This document shows positions 1 through 10,300 of a stretch of DNA of 64,000 nt, in pieces. A model generated the notes under the pieces. The model did not search any database and was not told the DNA's origin. It saw nothing but the letters and a program-made list of their open reading frames with translations. Where the stretch lies: positions 16,454,001-16,518,000 of the forward strand of contig CANTUQ010000073.1 in the NCBI GenBank assembly GCA_947683425.1, given 5' to 3'. Both the position numbers and the translations under genes were made by a program. The DNA is from Excoecaria cochinchinensis. Taxonomy: Eukaryota; Streptophyta; Magnoliopsida; Malpighiales; Euphorbiaceae. Within the stretch, counting starts at the first letter, position 1. The number at the start of each line of letters is the position of its first letter.

Positions 1-837
1 TTCTTGTCAAATGAAAATCATGTATGATGAAATCATATAGAAATGTACACAATTTTGCAATGAATGAAAGAATATATTTTCATTGATCTTTTAGTTCTGT
101 CTTAAAAAGAGATATACCAATTGTTCATCTAATGATTATTGCTCAGTCACTTCATTGGATATGTGCTTTTTGCTCTTAACAGAAGCTTTGATGATAACCT
201 TCTCTAAAAAAAAAAAAAAAAGAACAGAAGGCCGTTAGAGATGAAAACCGTAACTGGCTCTCTAAGGGTTGGGTCCATTCCAGGCAAAAATAAAATATAA
301 ATATAAAATGAACAAAAGCCGCTGGATTGGGTTGGGTCCATTCCAGGCAAAAATTAGGCAAAGGGTTATGTGAAAATCCCCTAAGGGACGCATTTCCCGC
401 AAAGAAAAGCTAGTGTGAAAATCCACAAGGGACGCACTACCTTTAAAACAATGACGTTCAATGCCTACAACAATAGGGCGGCGTTACTTCAGATAATCCT
501 ATTTCAATCAGTTAACACACAACACAGAACATGAATCTCGGGTAAATGATCATTGACCAGGGGGGCAAAGGATATACACCGGACGTGTCTTTCAGAAAAC
601 TTGTCGACGATCCTCAGGATTCAGGGGGCATGGTAGAGCAAACAAGCTATAACTTCAGCAAACTTGGACCACTTAGGGCACAATCTATACATTTTTGCAA
701 GCATTTGCATTCCATATCATACACACGTGACTTCTTGTATATTCCTATGCATACAATCTTGCAGGAGAAATCGGCGGGGAACACCAACAAAAGCCGAGCG
801 ATGACACCAGTCCAAGCATTTAAAGGAGCACAGCTCA

Positions 838-1212
838 AAAATTCACAGCGGTTAGCACGATGGCGGCACTACCCACAAGAGGTTGGCACGACCACGGCAC
901 TACCAATTCACAGCGGTTAGCACGATGGCGGCACTACCCACAAGAGGTTAGCATGACCACGACATTACCTATTCACAGCAGTTAGCACGATGGCGGCACT
1001 ACCCACAAGAGGTTAGCACGACCACGGCATTACCAATCAGCACGATGGTGGCACTACCCACAAGAGGTTAGCACGACCACGGCATTACCAATTAGCACGA
1101 TGGCGGCACTACGCATAAGAGGTTAGCACGACCACGGCACCACCAATTCACAGCGGTTAGCACGATGGCGGCAGTACCCACAAGAGGTTAGCACGACCAC
1201 GGCTTTACCAGC
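838..1212 (+). repeat. 65-bp tandem repeats in the 3' region of B-prime
   Basis: About six units built from TTAGCACGATGGCGGCACTA, a CCCACAAGAGG block, a GCACGACCACGG block and ACCAATTCACAGCGG, with a period of 65 bp. Two units around 1035-1110 are shortened because the ATTCACAGCGG part is missing. The reverse complement of the same array lies in element B at 32147-32604. The array sits between the pol side and the polypurine tract, the usual place for tandem repeats in Tat-lineage elements. Confidence 0.9.
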
Positions 1213-1336
1213 TACAACCAAAAGACAGCAACATCTATCATCATAACTCCATCCAGCAGGAAGATCACCGCTTCAGGTACGCGTTTCTTTCATTTTCCTT
1301 AATTTTGGCTCACCTAGGCACCCATGCACTAGCCTC

Positions 1337-1354
1337 CCCAAAATTGGGGGCAAC
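1337..1354 (+). other. Polypurine tract of B-prime
   Basis: CCAAAATTGGGGGCAAC lies directly before TGTAGACACC. The same block in the opposite orientation abuts the LTR of element B at 31987. It would prime plus-strand DNA synthesis. It overlaps a perfect palindrome CCCCAAAATTGGGG. Confidence 0.75.
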
Positions 1355-1698
1355 TGTAGACACCGGGTCCCTAGGGTCGGGGCGCGATCCTAGGGACGGG
1401 CATCCCTAGGTTGCCACGGGTCCGTCCCTACTACGCCTAGGGATGGGTATCTCCCCAAGTAGGGACGGGCGTCCCTACACAGACGGAATGCCCGTCTGTG
1501 AAGCAAAATTCCCATTTTTACCCAAATTCTGTAAAATTTATCCAACTCTTTCAAAACTCCATGCTATAGAAAAAGATTTTAATCCTTGCGAGACCGAAAG
1601 ACGAAAACCTCCGAATTCCATCCCCTTACTCGTAAATCGACATTGATCTCTTCATCGGGTAACTCTAATCTGGACTGCCTCTAGACCCGGTGTCTACA
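1355..1698. repeat. Hybrid, truncated LTR with inverted termini (A1 3' LTR joined to B-prime LTR start)
   Basis: Positions 1371-1698 match 15686-16013, the start of the A LTR read on the minus strand. Positions 1355-1370 are the first bases of a B-type LTR read on the plus strand. As a result the block begins TGTAGACACCGGGTC and ends GACCCGGTGTCTACA, a perfect 15-bp terminal inverted repeat, and each end is flanked by a polypurine tract pointing inwards. About 1.8 kb of the A LTR is missing. Confidence 0.75.
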
Positions 1699-1856
1699 GT
1701 TGCCCCCAATTTCGGGGAAACTAGCGCACTAGTGCCTAGATGAGCCAAAATTCAGAGAAGAAAGGAAAGAGACGCATACCTGAAGCAGTCCTTACCTTTT
1801 CGCCGGGGAAGCGGCAATGCGTCTAGTCGGTTCTGGACTTATAAAATGCGGGGTTT
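1699..1856 (-). other. A1 polypurine tract and 3' terminal non-coding end
   Basis: The complement of GTTGCCCCCAATTTCGGGG immediately follows the LTR edge and is the plus-strand primer site. The rest up to the 52-bp repeats has no reading frame. Confidence 0.65.
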
Positions 1857-2103
1857 GCACCGAGTCTTCTTCGGACCGCATGAAGTGCGATAATTGCTCT
1901 CCTGAGCTGCACCGAGTCTTCTTCGGACTGTACAAAGTGCGATAATTGCTCTCCTGAGCTGGACCGAGTCTTCTTCGGACTGTACGAAGTGCGATAATTG
2001 CTCTCCTGAGCTGCACCGAGTCTTCTTCGGACTGTACGAAGTGCGATAGTTGCTCTCCTGAGCTGCACCGAGTCTTCTTCGGACTGTACAAAGTGCTATA
2101 ATT
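1857..2103 (-). repeat. 52-bp tandem repeats, A1
   Basis: Nearly five units of the type CACCGAGTCTTCTTCGGAC followed by TGTACGAAGTGCGATAATTG and CTCTCCTGAGCTG, period 52 bp. The period is not a multiple of three, so the apparent reading frames here rotate through all phases and are not genes. The same array occurs at 16172-16418 and, inverted, at 45432-45723. Confidence 0.9.
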
Positions 2104-2518
2104 TGGCGGCCACATCGTGCCCCCAAAGTACAATTCTGATCTTTTGATTTCCGGTGATCCCGAAGGACATGATGTTTGATCTATTTATTCTTCCTCTTGA
2201 CTGTGGGTCGATTTTGAATCGCTGTAAGACCATGTTCCTGTATTGTAAAAGACTTTTGTTAATTCTTACGCCAAGTACCTTGATTGGTAGAGTTATGAAC
2301 ATCTTATATCTCTCTTTATTATTCATCATCTTATTTTCCATGTGATCAATTCCTCTTTTCTTTTTCTCTCTTTTTTTTTTTAGGAAATCATGAAGAAATA
2401 ACATGCAAATTTAACAAGTTGGTCCAAATTTTTTCCACTAAAAGGTTAAATTTTGTACAATATACAGATGTGATTACAAAAAGTATAAACACAAAACTAG
2501 AAGAACTCCCTGAATAAT
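2104..2518 (-). other. A1 3' non-coding region downstream of the ATHILA-like gene
   Basis: AT-rich sequence also found at 16419-16834 and 45016-45431. Short open frames (for example 2096-2404 minus) differ in length and start between copies and show no recognisable domain, so I treat it as 3' untranslated sequence. Confidence 0.55.
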
Positions 2519-4576
2519 CTATAATGGCGCATAATCTGAGAGCTCCTCTGGGTCATCATCATCGTCCGATATATGAACCGGCTGGTCTCGTGCCAGAGTG
2601 GCGGAGGGCCCTACATCTGAGGTAGATGGCTGACTGGGAGGGGCTGACGGTCCGGCCTGCTGAGTAGCCCAATCCCTGGCTACCTGCTGGTATCTGGGAG
2701 GTACAGCCACTGGTACCGATAACGGCTGTGCTCCTACTGAGTCCTGCTGCTGGAACTGGACCTGGGCATATCCATCGAGAAACGGCTGTGCACAGACCAT
2801 CATGAACTGGAGTGTACTGGTAACAACCCCCCCTAACTCTCTGAAAGCATCGCCCAGGCGGAGGGTCTGATCTGTGGAGGTGGTCCTCATACTCCTCAGC
2901 CTATCCTCAGTCTGCTCTCTAAACTCCCGTAGGGACTGGACGATGGGAGGTATGGCACCCTCTATGACCTGAATCCTGAATCTGAGAGCCTCAACTGACT
3001 CATCCACCATCTATACGGATGCGTCTATCCTCTGGGTTGCCTCACTCTGGGAGGCCCTCATCTCCTGCCTCAGCTGACCTACGACTCTCTCCTGCTCCTG
3101 CCTCAGATGATCAATAAGCCTCCCCTGGTCTTGGATGATCCCCTGCAGCTGATCCAGCCGATCTAATATGACCTTATCTCACTCTCCGAGCTGTTCGAGA
3201 AGGGCCCTGTCTCTCTCCTCCTGTCTATGCTCCAAAGATGCGAACAGAGAAGTCAATAGGGTAGCAAAATCTGGCTGCGCTGGGAAAGCTGATGACGAGG
3301 ATGGAGGGGGAGCCGAATCTAGCGTCGGCTCAGGTGGTGGAGCTGTAGAAGTAGATGCTCCCGGATCCCCCACTCTAGCATATGGGCTAAACCTCTCAGG
3401 CGCTCGGGGAGCTGTCCGCTGTACTCTCGATGATGGAGGCATAGGACTCTGCACTCTCTATCCTGGAGGAGTAGCCAGCAACTCATCCATAGTAAACTCG
3501 ATCCCCACATCAAAAGGTGTACCCGGCTGCTCCTCGTGCTGTGGCTGCGGAGGCTGACCATCGGGATGCTCTGGCTGTCGGGGAGGCTGGTCCTCCTGAT
3601 GCTGAGGGTGCTCGGGAATCTGATGCTCCTGATGTTCTGGGTGCTCAGGAGGCTGGTCCTAAGCCTGCTCCTCTACTGGCTCTAACGAGGGCAAGCTAAA
3701 TGCACGCCTAGTCTCGTGCACAGTGCGAAGTCTGTATGCCTCAGGGTGGCCCGGTATCGGCAGTATCATGGCCATCGTCATAGCCGCTAGAGCGTCTACA
3801 TAAATACTCTCATCCAAAGGGCGCCCCAAAATATCTGGATGAACACCCAAACTCAAGAGCAATCTGGTAATGACCCCCCCCCCCCCCCCCCGACATACAC
3901 TACAGGGGCTGGCCCCCTGGATACCCTCACCAGGTTGACTAAAATCTCGTGGCTGATATTGAGCCTCTGGCCTGCCATCATGGCCCATAAACTCCATATC
4001 TCTGCGGCATTAAGGGAACCTGGGTTACCAGCTTATCCCAAATATGAGCTGGACAAAACCCGATGAAGATATCGCAGAGCCTATGATAAAAGTACTGTAC
4101 TCTTCGCCGTATCATGATCGTACGGCACTCCTGGTAAGGCTATAACCGCCCAATGCTGACGTCTCACTGATCTCTAGGATGTCATGACATCCTGCCCGAC
4201 TGGAAGCCCCATGGCCTCTGTAAACCGCTGACGGGTGATGCTGAAATGGTGGCCCTCAATCCAAAACTGGATGACACCCTCCTCCGTGTCAGATCTCTAA
4301 TATCTGCCATAGTGTAGCGTAGCGAGGAACTGTCGTACCACCTCTAGGTGAGTCTGGAAAGCAGGTGTCAAAAACTCTATCCAACCCGCGCCCACCATCA
4401 GTATATCCACCTCATCCGCCATCCCCCAGAGCCTCGAGGAACGGCCTAGAAACGAAGCGGCTAGCTCGGAACTGCACCTGAACCAGTGCTGCATATCTCT
4501 GTCTAGCCTCGTCGCTCATCCAACCTGGGGCCTCAGGCTCGGGCTGATCATGTGGAGCGTATCGTCGTGGTGGCAT
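2519..4576 (-). pseudogene. ATHILA ORF1-like accessory protein gene, A1 copy (frameshifted)
   Basis: The intact form, inferred by comparing the four copies, is about 681 residues, from MPPRRYAPHDQ to the acidic end SDYAPL. The first ~190 residues (RFVSRPFLEALGM, GWIEFLTPAFQTH, then a beta-rich F.I.RQRFTEAMGLP segment) resemble the ATHILA ORF1 family, retroelement proteins of unknown function. Next come a His/Gln/Pro-rich linker, a charged coiled-coil-like stretch (RQEERDRALL...LRQEQERL), and a Pro/Ser-rich, DDDDD-containing tail. It lies 3' of integrase, in the env-like position, on the same strand as pol. In A1 an 18-C run at 3874-3891 (7 C in A2) and an extra C near 4430 shift the frame, and further stops occur (for example about 3659). 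Start choice: the same ATG in all four copies, one base after a splice-acceptor-like TTCACAG (TTCATAG in A1). Confidence 0.7.
3874..3891. repeat. Poly-C run of 18
   Basis: Eighteen consecutive C on the plus strand, where A2 has seven at 18190. It lies inside the ATHILA-like gene and causes a frameshift. Slippage expansion or a sequencing/assembly error are both possible. Confidence 0.9.
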
Positions 4577-5163
4577 CCTATGAATAAGACAAACAGTTAG
4601 TTTAGCATTATGGGTATGAACAGACCTTATGATAAAAATTTAGGTGGCATTCTGCCTGGGTGTGTCTAAACCAAAAAGATTTCAAAAATTTGGGCAGCAC
4701 CCCGGCAAGGGTGTACCCAACCTCCTGCATGAAAAGATAAGAAGAAGGGACAGGCCTCAGGCCCCAAGCAACAATATAATATTTACATTTGCTAAAAAAA
4801 ACTGGCAGCACCCCGGCAAGGGCGTGCCCAAACTCTTGCATTAATGAAGAAGAAATAGAACGGAACGGGCCTCAGACCCCGAACAACGATGCAATATAAT
4901 CACCTTTACTTTCTAATTCTCACATTATTTGCTTCAAAATATATGAATTCCTAAGGCCATATTTATACTCTGAACACTAATTATTCCTCGAACAGCATAC
5001 ATTCGTGCACTCTTTATTTATTAAAACAAACTTCATTCTATTAACTTATTTACAGTGTCAACCAGGATCAACCAGGCCACTTTCAATTAATTCAAAAGAA
5101 AAAGAAATCCCCTTGCTCATAATAATAATAAAACAAAGAAAAATGGAGGTATTTTTACTGACC
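4577..5163 (-). other. Candidate leader intron of the ATHILA-like gene, A1
   Basis: On the minus strand a donor CCAG|GTCAGT occurs at 5163/5162 and an acceptor TTCATAG|G at 4578/4577, directly before the ATG at 4576. Predicted intron about 585 nt; the same layout gives 587 nt in A2, C and D. The segment contains two copies of a GCAGCACCCCGGCAAGGG module about 125 bp apart and a 79-codon open frame (4608-4841 region) that is probably incidental. Splicing is inferred, not seen. Confidence 0.45.
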
Positions 5164-5305
5164 TGGAAGTCGAGACCCACTGAAGAAGTCAAAAAACTGG
5201 AAACTGGTGCGAAAAAATGCAATTTTAAAAGACAAAAACGAAAAAAGACTGTTGGAAACAAAGGAAAAGGCATCGGTGTGAAGAAGAAGGAAAAGAAAAT
5301 GATTT

Positions 5306-5528
5306 CCCGTCGGTACTTGCGTCTTTATATAGATTTTAAGTACCGACGGGCTTCCCGTCCATATAGCTACAGACGGGTATTCCGTCTGTCTATCCAGATT
5401 CCCTCATTAATTACCTAATTAATGCGCGTGATATGCACAATGCACGATTCGCCAGGTGGACTAGTACAGACGGGTTCACCATCTAAATATAGGGACGGGT
5501 TAGCCGTCTGTCAGCCAAATCTATAAAA
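5306..5528. promoter_or_regulatory. Putative bidirectional promoter with GACGGG palindromes, A1
   Basis: Two TATA boxes face opposite ways: TATATAAA on the minus strand at 5331-5324 (towards the ATHILA-like gene) and TATAAAA on the plus strand at 5522-5528 (about 115 bp before the ATG of the DUF7745-like gene). The minus TATA sits in the 19-nt loop of a perfect 13-bp inverted repeat (CCCGTCGGTACTT at 5306-5318, complement at 5338-5350). Between the boxes are GACGGGCTTCCCGTC, CAGACGGGTATTCCGTCTG, GACGGGTTCACCATC and GACGGGTTAGCCGTC, all of the form GACGGG-N4-CCGTC. All four family A copies keep this layout. Promoter activity is inferred. Confidence 0.6.
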
Positions 5529-5644
5529 TTCAACCATTTTTCTTGAATTTCGTGCCCCTTCCTTATTTTAGCTCCAAAATAGGCTCTTTTCTCCAGTTTT
5601 TTTCCTTTTTTCCCCTTAGCAACTGTGGCTTTAGCTATCAAGAC

Positions 5645-7003
5645 ATGAATTCTCCTTTCCTTTCCAAGATGCACCGTGTCTTAGATGATGCTCAAATTTG
5701 GGAACACAGTACTCTTGCCCCCCTTTCTGGACTGAGGTTTTTGCGGAGAGTCAAGGTAGACTACACCCTACTTTTGGCTGTAACCCACTTCTGGGATCCT
5801 CATTTTCATGTCTTCAGGTTCACCTATCAGGAAATATGCCCCTTGCCCGAAGAATTTGCTGCTAACATTGGAAGTTGGTATCCACCTGGTGCTTTGCCTT
5901 GCGTACCTCGCTGTGGTTTGATCCAAATCCGGGATATTGCCTTGTCCTTAAGTGTAGCTCCTTCTGACACTTCTCGTCTAGTTCCTTAAGGCTCTGTATT
6001 TTCTTTAGAACCTCTGATTGAAGCAATGGATGAATTCTCCAACATCCCCTCATACAGCGTAAGTGTCATCTTCCTCTTCTGCCTGATGAAGTATCTGGTC
6101 GTGACCTCAGAGGAGCTGCTCGGAGACCCTCGTCTATTTGGAATTCTGGATGACTTTCATCACGGGCTCACACCTTTCCCCCTCATTCTACCTGAGACTA
6201 TCTTGGGTTTGGACTCTGTTCATGTTGGGTCTACCACTTCATTCTCTGGGAGCCCCTTATTACTCCAGGTACGTCATTGCTTTAAAAGGTAGTGAGTCCC
6301 TTGTGGATTTTCACACTAGCTTTTCTTAGCGGGAAGTGCGTCCTTTCGAATTTTCACATAGCCCTATTCCTAATTTTTGCCAGAAGTAAATCCAACTTAC
6401 TCCAGCGGCTTATCTTTGCCTTTTATTTTATTCTCTTTGGCTTTTATTTTCTTCGTCTTTCTTTGTTTCACCTATCAGATTTGGTTGCAGGAGAAATTAA
6501 AGCTTTTGTCAGAGCCTCCTCCTAGAGTCATCAATCGTTACTCTGCGAAGTGTTTCCTCCCCCTACGTCGTCTGTATTTACCTGGGACTCCTGACGAGTG
6601 CATTACCAGATTTAGTGAGATATCTGACGATGATATTAGCTTTACACATGCTTGGCTTCCCTTGTCCGGTGCAGTTATTGATGGGTCTTCAGGATGTGTT
6701 CCCTTATGCGGACTCCGTGAGGCAACTTTCTACATCACAGCTCGTTGTTCCCGTCAACTCGGAGTAACTCAGGATGTGGTGAGACTCCCTCTATCCTTTC
6801 AAGGTGGAGTCCTTTCTGCGGCCTTTGCCTCCCGCTATCATGAGCTTTGGAGCCGACTTCCATTGAAAACCGTCATACCTTTGTTCGGGAGCCATTCTAC
6901 CATCTCTACCAGGGCGTACAAGAGATGGATACTTAGCCCGACAGCTGATAACCGAACCCGACGACTAAGGCATTTAGCCAGCGAGGGTAGTAGTAGGGCA
7001 TAG
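5645..7003 (+). pseudogene. Antisense DUF7745-like gene with one intron, A1 copy (stop in exon 1)
   Basis: Exon 1 5645-6268 (208 codons), intron 6269-6478 (210 nt, CTCCAG|GTACGT ... TATCAG|ATT, preceded by a pyrimidine-rich tract), exon 2 6479-7003 (174 codons plus stop); both exons are phase 0, giving about 382 residues. Homology to plant DUF7745 proteins, which are often retroelement-linked, is recognised from THFWDP.FHVFRFTYQEICPLPEEF, LTPFPLILAETILGL, ISFTHAWLPLSG, and VPLCGLREATFYITARCSRQLG. Function is unknown. It runs opposite to gag-pol, between integrase and the ATHILA-like gene, so its mRNA would be antisense to the element's genomic RNA. In A1, TAA at 5987-5989 interrupts exon 1 at codon 115; exon 2 is open. 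Confidence 0.7.
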
Positions 7004-7388
7004 TTTAGCTTTACATGCATTTTGAGCAGTATGTTTCTTTTTAAAGCAGAATTGGACAATAATGTAAATGAATAAATCAAACTTATTTCATTTCACTAAT
7101 TTGTGTACATTTCAGTACAACTTCAGCATACATGATCGCTTTTTAACATTAATTCACTTATGCAAGACTACATTCATTCATTGAACTAAATCTTGACAGC
7201 ATCAAACTCCTTTCTCCAATCAGCCCTCTCGGGTTTTCATGATTGGATATTTTCTCTCGAGCCTCTAATTTTTGCCCAGGATGCCTTTTTTCGGTTTTCA
7301 CCCTGACGAGGCGCCCGATTTTAGCAGGGCCGCCTTTTTTCGGTTTTCGACCCATGGGGCTTTTATTCTCTTCTTTTGATTTTGGTCT
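7004..7388. other. Spacer between the 3' end of the antisense gene and the 3' end of pol, A1
   Basis: Convergent intergenic segment with two GCCTTTTTTCGGTTTTC-type blocks. The same blocks lie downstream of integrase in element B (33560-33750), A2 and D, so it is ancestral element sequence rather than coding DNA. Confidence 0.6.
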
Positions 7389-10300
7389 TTAGCCATGGAA
7401 CCTTTTGAGTCTGTCGACATTGACCAGTTCCTTGAATTCATTACCATTGCTATCCGATAAAATTGCAGATCCTTTGGATAACAGCTTCTTGAGGATATAT
7501 GGCCCTTTCCAAGTTGGTCTAAATTTTCCTCTGATATCCGGTACCCCTGGTCTCATCTGTTTGAACACCAAATCCCCCTCCTTCAGCGGATGCTTTTTCA
7601 CCTTTTTTCCAAATGATCTGGCCAGCCTTTTCTGATAGACTTGATTATGATAGTAAGCTTTCATCCTGCTTTCATCTAATAAGTTCAAATGCTGTAACCT
7701 CTCTTGCATCCATTCGGCTTCCGGAATCTGAGCTTCCATGACTACTCTCAGTGATTTAAGCTCTACCTCAACCGGCAGCACTGCCTCTGTTCCGTAAACC
7801 AAAGAATACGGAGTAATGCCTGTAGATGTCCTTACCGTCGTTCTGTAACCCCACAATGCAAAGGGAAGCTTCTCTGCCCAGTCTTTGTAGGTTTGGACCA
7901 TCTTGGCTAGGATTCTCTTCACATTCTTATTGGCGGCCTCTACTGCCCCGTTAGCTTGTGGTCGATAGGGGGAGGATTTGTGGTGCTCGATCCCATTCTT
8001 CTCAAGAAGTTTTCTAGTTTCCCCCATGAATTGCACCCCGTTATCAGACACTATGTGATGTGGGAGGCCATATTTGCATATCAGACTTCTTTCAATGAAC
8101 CTGGCCATATCTCTTGCGTCGATCTTCTTAAAGGACTCTGCCTCTACCCATTTTGTAAAATAGTTGATTGCGACTATTATATATCTATGTCCGTTGGATG
8201 TCGTAGGGCGGATTTCTCCAATAATGTCTATTCCCCAAGCAGCGAATGGCCAAGGTGATGTTAGGCTGTGTAGCTCTGACACTGGCAAATGCCTTAAGTC
8301 TGCGTATTGCTGGCACAGTTGGCACTGCTTCACATATTTTGAGCAATCGTTATCCATCGTAAGCCAGTAGAAGCCTTGCCTCATGATCTTTTTGGCTAAT
8401 GTCAGCCCATTCATATGGGCTCCGCATATTCCGGCGTGTGTTTCTTCCATTACCCTCCTGGCTTATTTTTCGTCCAAACACCTCAATTGGATACCATCCG
8501 CTTGCCGTTTGTACATTATCCCATTTATACAAATGAACTGGGTAGACAGCTTGCGAATCATCCTTTGATCCTTTTCGGTAGCCTCCTCTGCAAATGTCAC
8601 ATTCTCTAGGTAATTCATAATGTCATGATACCATGGCTTTCCATCCGCCACTTCTACTTCCATAACTGATCTCGATTCGAAGCTAGGTTTCTCAGAACTA
8701 TAGATTAAAACTGGCTTCATGTGCACCCCTTCAAGGTTGTCCCACATTGATACTAGCGTGGCGAGCGCATCGGCTAACTGATTTTCATCCCTGGGAATGA
8801 AATGGAATGTGCATACTTCGAATTGACTGCTCAGGTCTCTCAAATGCCGGATATATGGCATTAGCCTCTCTTTTTTCACGGCCCATTCACCTCGGATTTG
8901 ATTGACCACTAAAGAAGAATCACCAAACACTTCCACATTCTTTGCTCCTAAAGCTATTAACGCCTCCAATCCAAAAACACATGCTTCGTATTCACCTTCG
9001 TTATTGGTAGCCTTGAATCTCAACTTTTTCGCCAAGGGAAGTATTTCGTCATCCGGGGTTATCAAAATGACTCCTACTCCTGCCCCTTTGTTATTTACAG
9101 CTCCATCAAAGTGTAACTTCCAACCTTGAATCCCGATAGCTGCTACATCCTCATCTGGAAAGTTAAACTCATATGAGTCTCCTTGGATCGGGTGTTCTGC
9201 TAGAAATTCTGCCAATGCACGCCCTTTAATGGTCGTCCGGGTGAAATACTCTACATCAAATTCTTGAAGTAACAGCAACCACCTACCCATTTTCCTAAGC
9301 AAAGATGGGGCCTCTTGCAAATATCTTAGGGGATTCTGCCTCGCGACTGCCTGCACTTTGGAAGCATGAAAGTAATGTCGCAATTTCTTAGAAGCCCAGA
9401 TTACTGCAAGGCAAATCTTTTCTACCTCTGTGTATTTGACTTCGTAGGCTAAGAATTTCTTGCTAAGGTAGTAAACAGCAAATTCCACTCCAAAATCGTC
9501 CTCTTGGGCCATCATAGCACCTACAGAACTGTCCTCTATGGCCAGGTATAGGATCAGCGGCTTGCCTGGCCGTGGTGGTCTCAGTATCGGTGGATTCAAC
9601 AAATATTCTCTGACAGCATCAAAAGCCTTTTGACAACTCTCGTTCCATACTACTGGCTGATCTTTTCTGAGTAGTTTAAAGATTGGCTCACAGATCGAAG
9701 TAAGCTTAGCGATAAACCTACTGATGTATTGCAGCCTGCCAGAAAGCTTCTTATATCCTTCTCCTTCTGCGGTATCGGCATTTCTCTGATGGCCTTAACC
9801 TTATCCGGGTCAATCTCAATCCCCCTTTTACTAACTATGTGTCCTAAGAGCTTCCCTGAGGTAATGCCAAAGATACACTTTTTAGGATTCAACCGCAAGT
9901 TGTACTTATCTATCCTTCGAAAGAACTTTTCCAGGGCTTCAAAATGGCCTTCTCTAGTGGCTGACTTGATCATCATATCGTCCACGTATACCTCTACTTC
10001 TTTATGAATCAATTCATCCAATATCTCGTTGCCATCCTCTGATAAGTGGCCCCTGCATTTTTCAGGCCAAAAGGCATCACGCGATAAGTATAAGTCCCCC
10101 ACTCTGTGATGAAGGCCATTTTGATCCGATCAATTATTTCATTGAGAATTTGATTGTAGCCCGCGTAACCATCTCCGAAGCTATACATCTCACAAGCAGC
10201 GGCGCTGTCTATTAGTACGTCTATATGAGGCAATGGAAAATCATCTTTTGGACAGGCCTTATTCAGATCCCGATAATCCACACATACTCTTACTTTGCCA

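Larger units (their letters stand above)
1..1370 (+). mobile_element. 3' end fragment of a family B Tat-lineage retrotransposon (B-prime)
   Basis: This segment is the reverse complement of the 3' untranslated end of element B (about 31970-33330). Shared landmarks are the poly-A/T stretch followed by the AACTGGCTCTCTAA block, the GGGTTGGGTCCATTCCAGGC block at 270-345, the GTGCGTCCCTT blocks, the 65-bp tandem repeats, the polypurine tract and the LTR start TGTAGACACCGGGTCC. The parent element therefore reads on the plus strand and begins left of the window. Only the first 16 bp of its 3' LTR are present before the sequence switches to family A LTR at about 1371. No conserved reading frame is seen; the open frame at 546-920 is in sequence that is non-coding in element B. 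Confidence 0.85.

Noticed and set aside
546..920. 124-codon open frame on the plus strand in B-prime
   Set aside because: The homologous region of element B has no matching frame and the 3' part is tandem repeat; no domain recognised.
1792..2133. Overlapping repeat-rich open frames (SPKKTRCSSGEQLSHF type) at 1792-2133, 16107-16448 and 45400-45767
   Set aside because: They are translations of the 52-bp tandem array. 52 is not a multiple of three, so every frame shows the same peptides in turn; no start context or domain.
2096..2404. Small basic protein (KKKREKKKRG..., 80-100 codons) downstream of the ATHILA-like gene
   Set aside because: Start and length differ between copies, it runs into repeat-adjacent non-coding DNA, and nothing resembles a known family.
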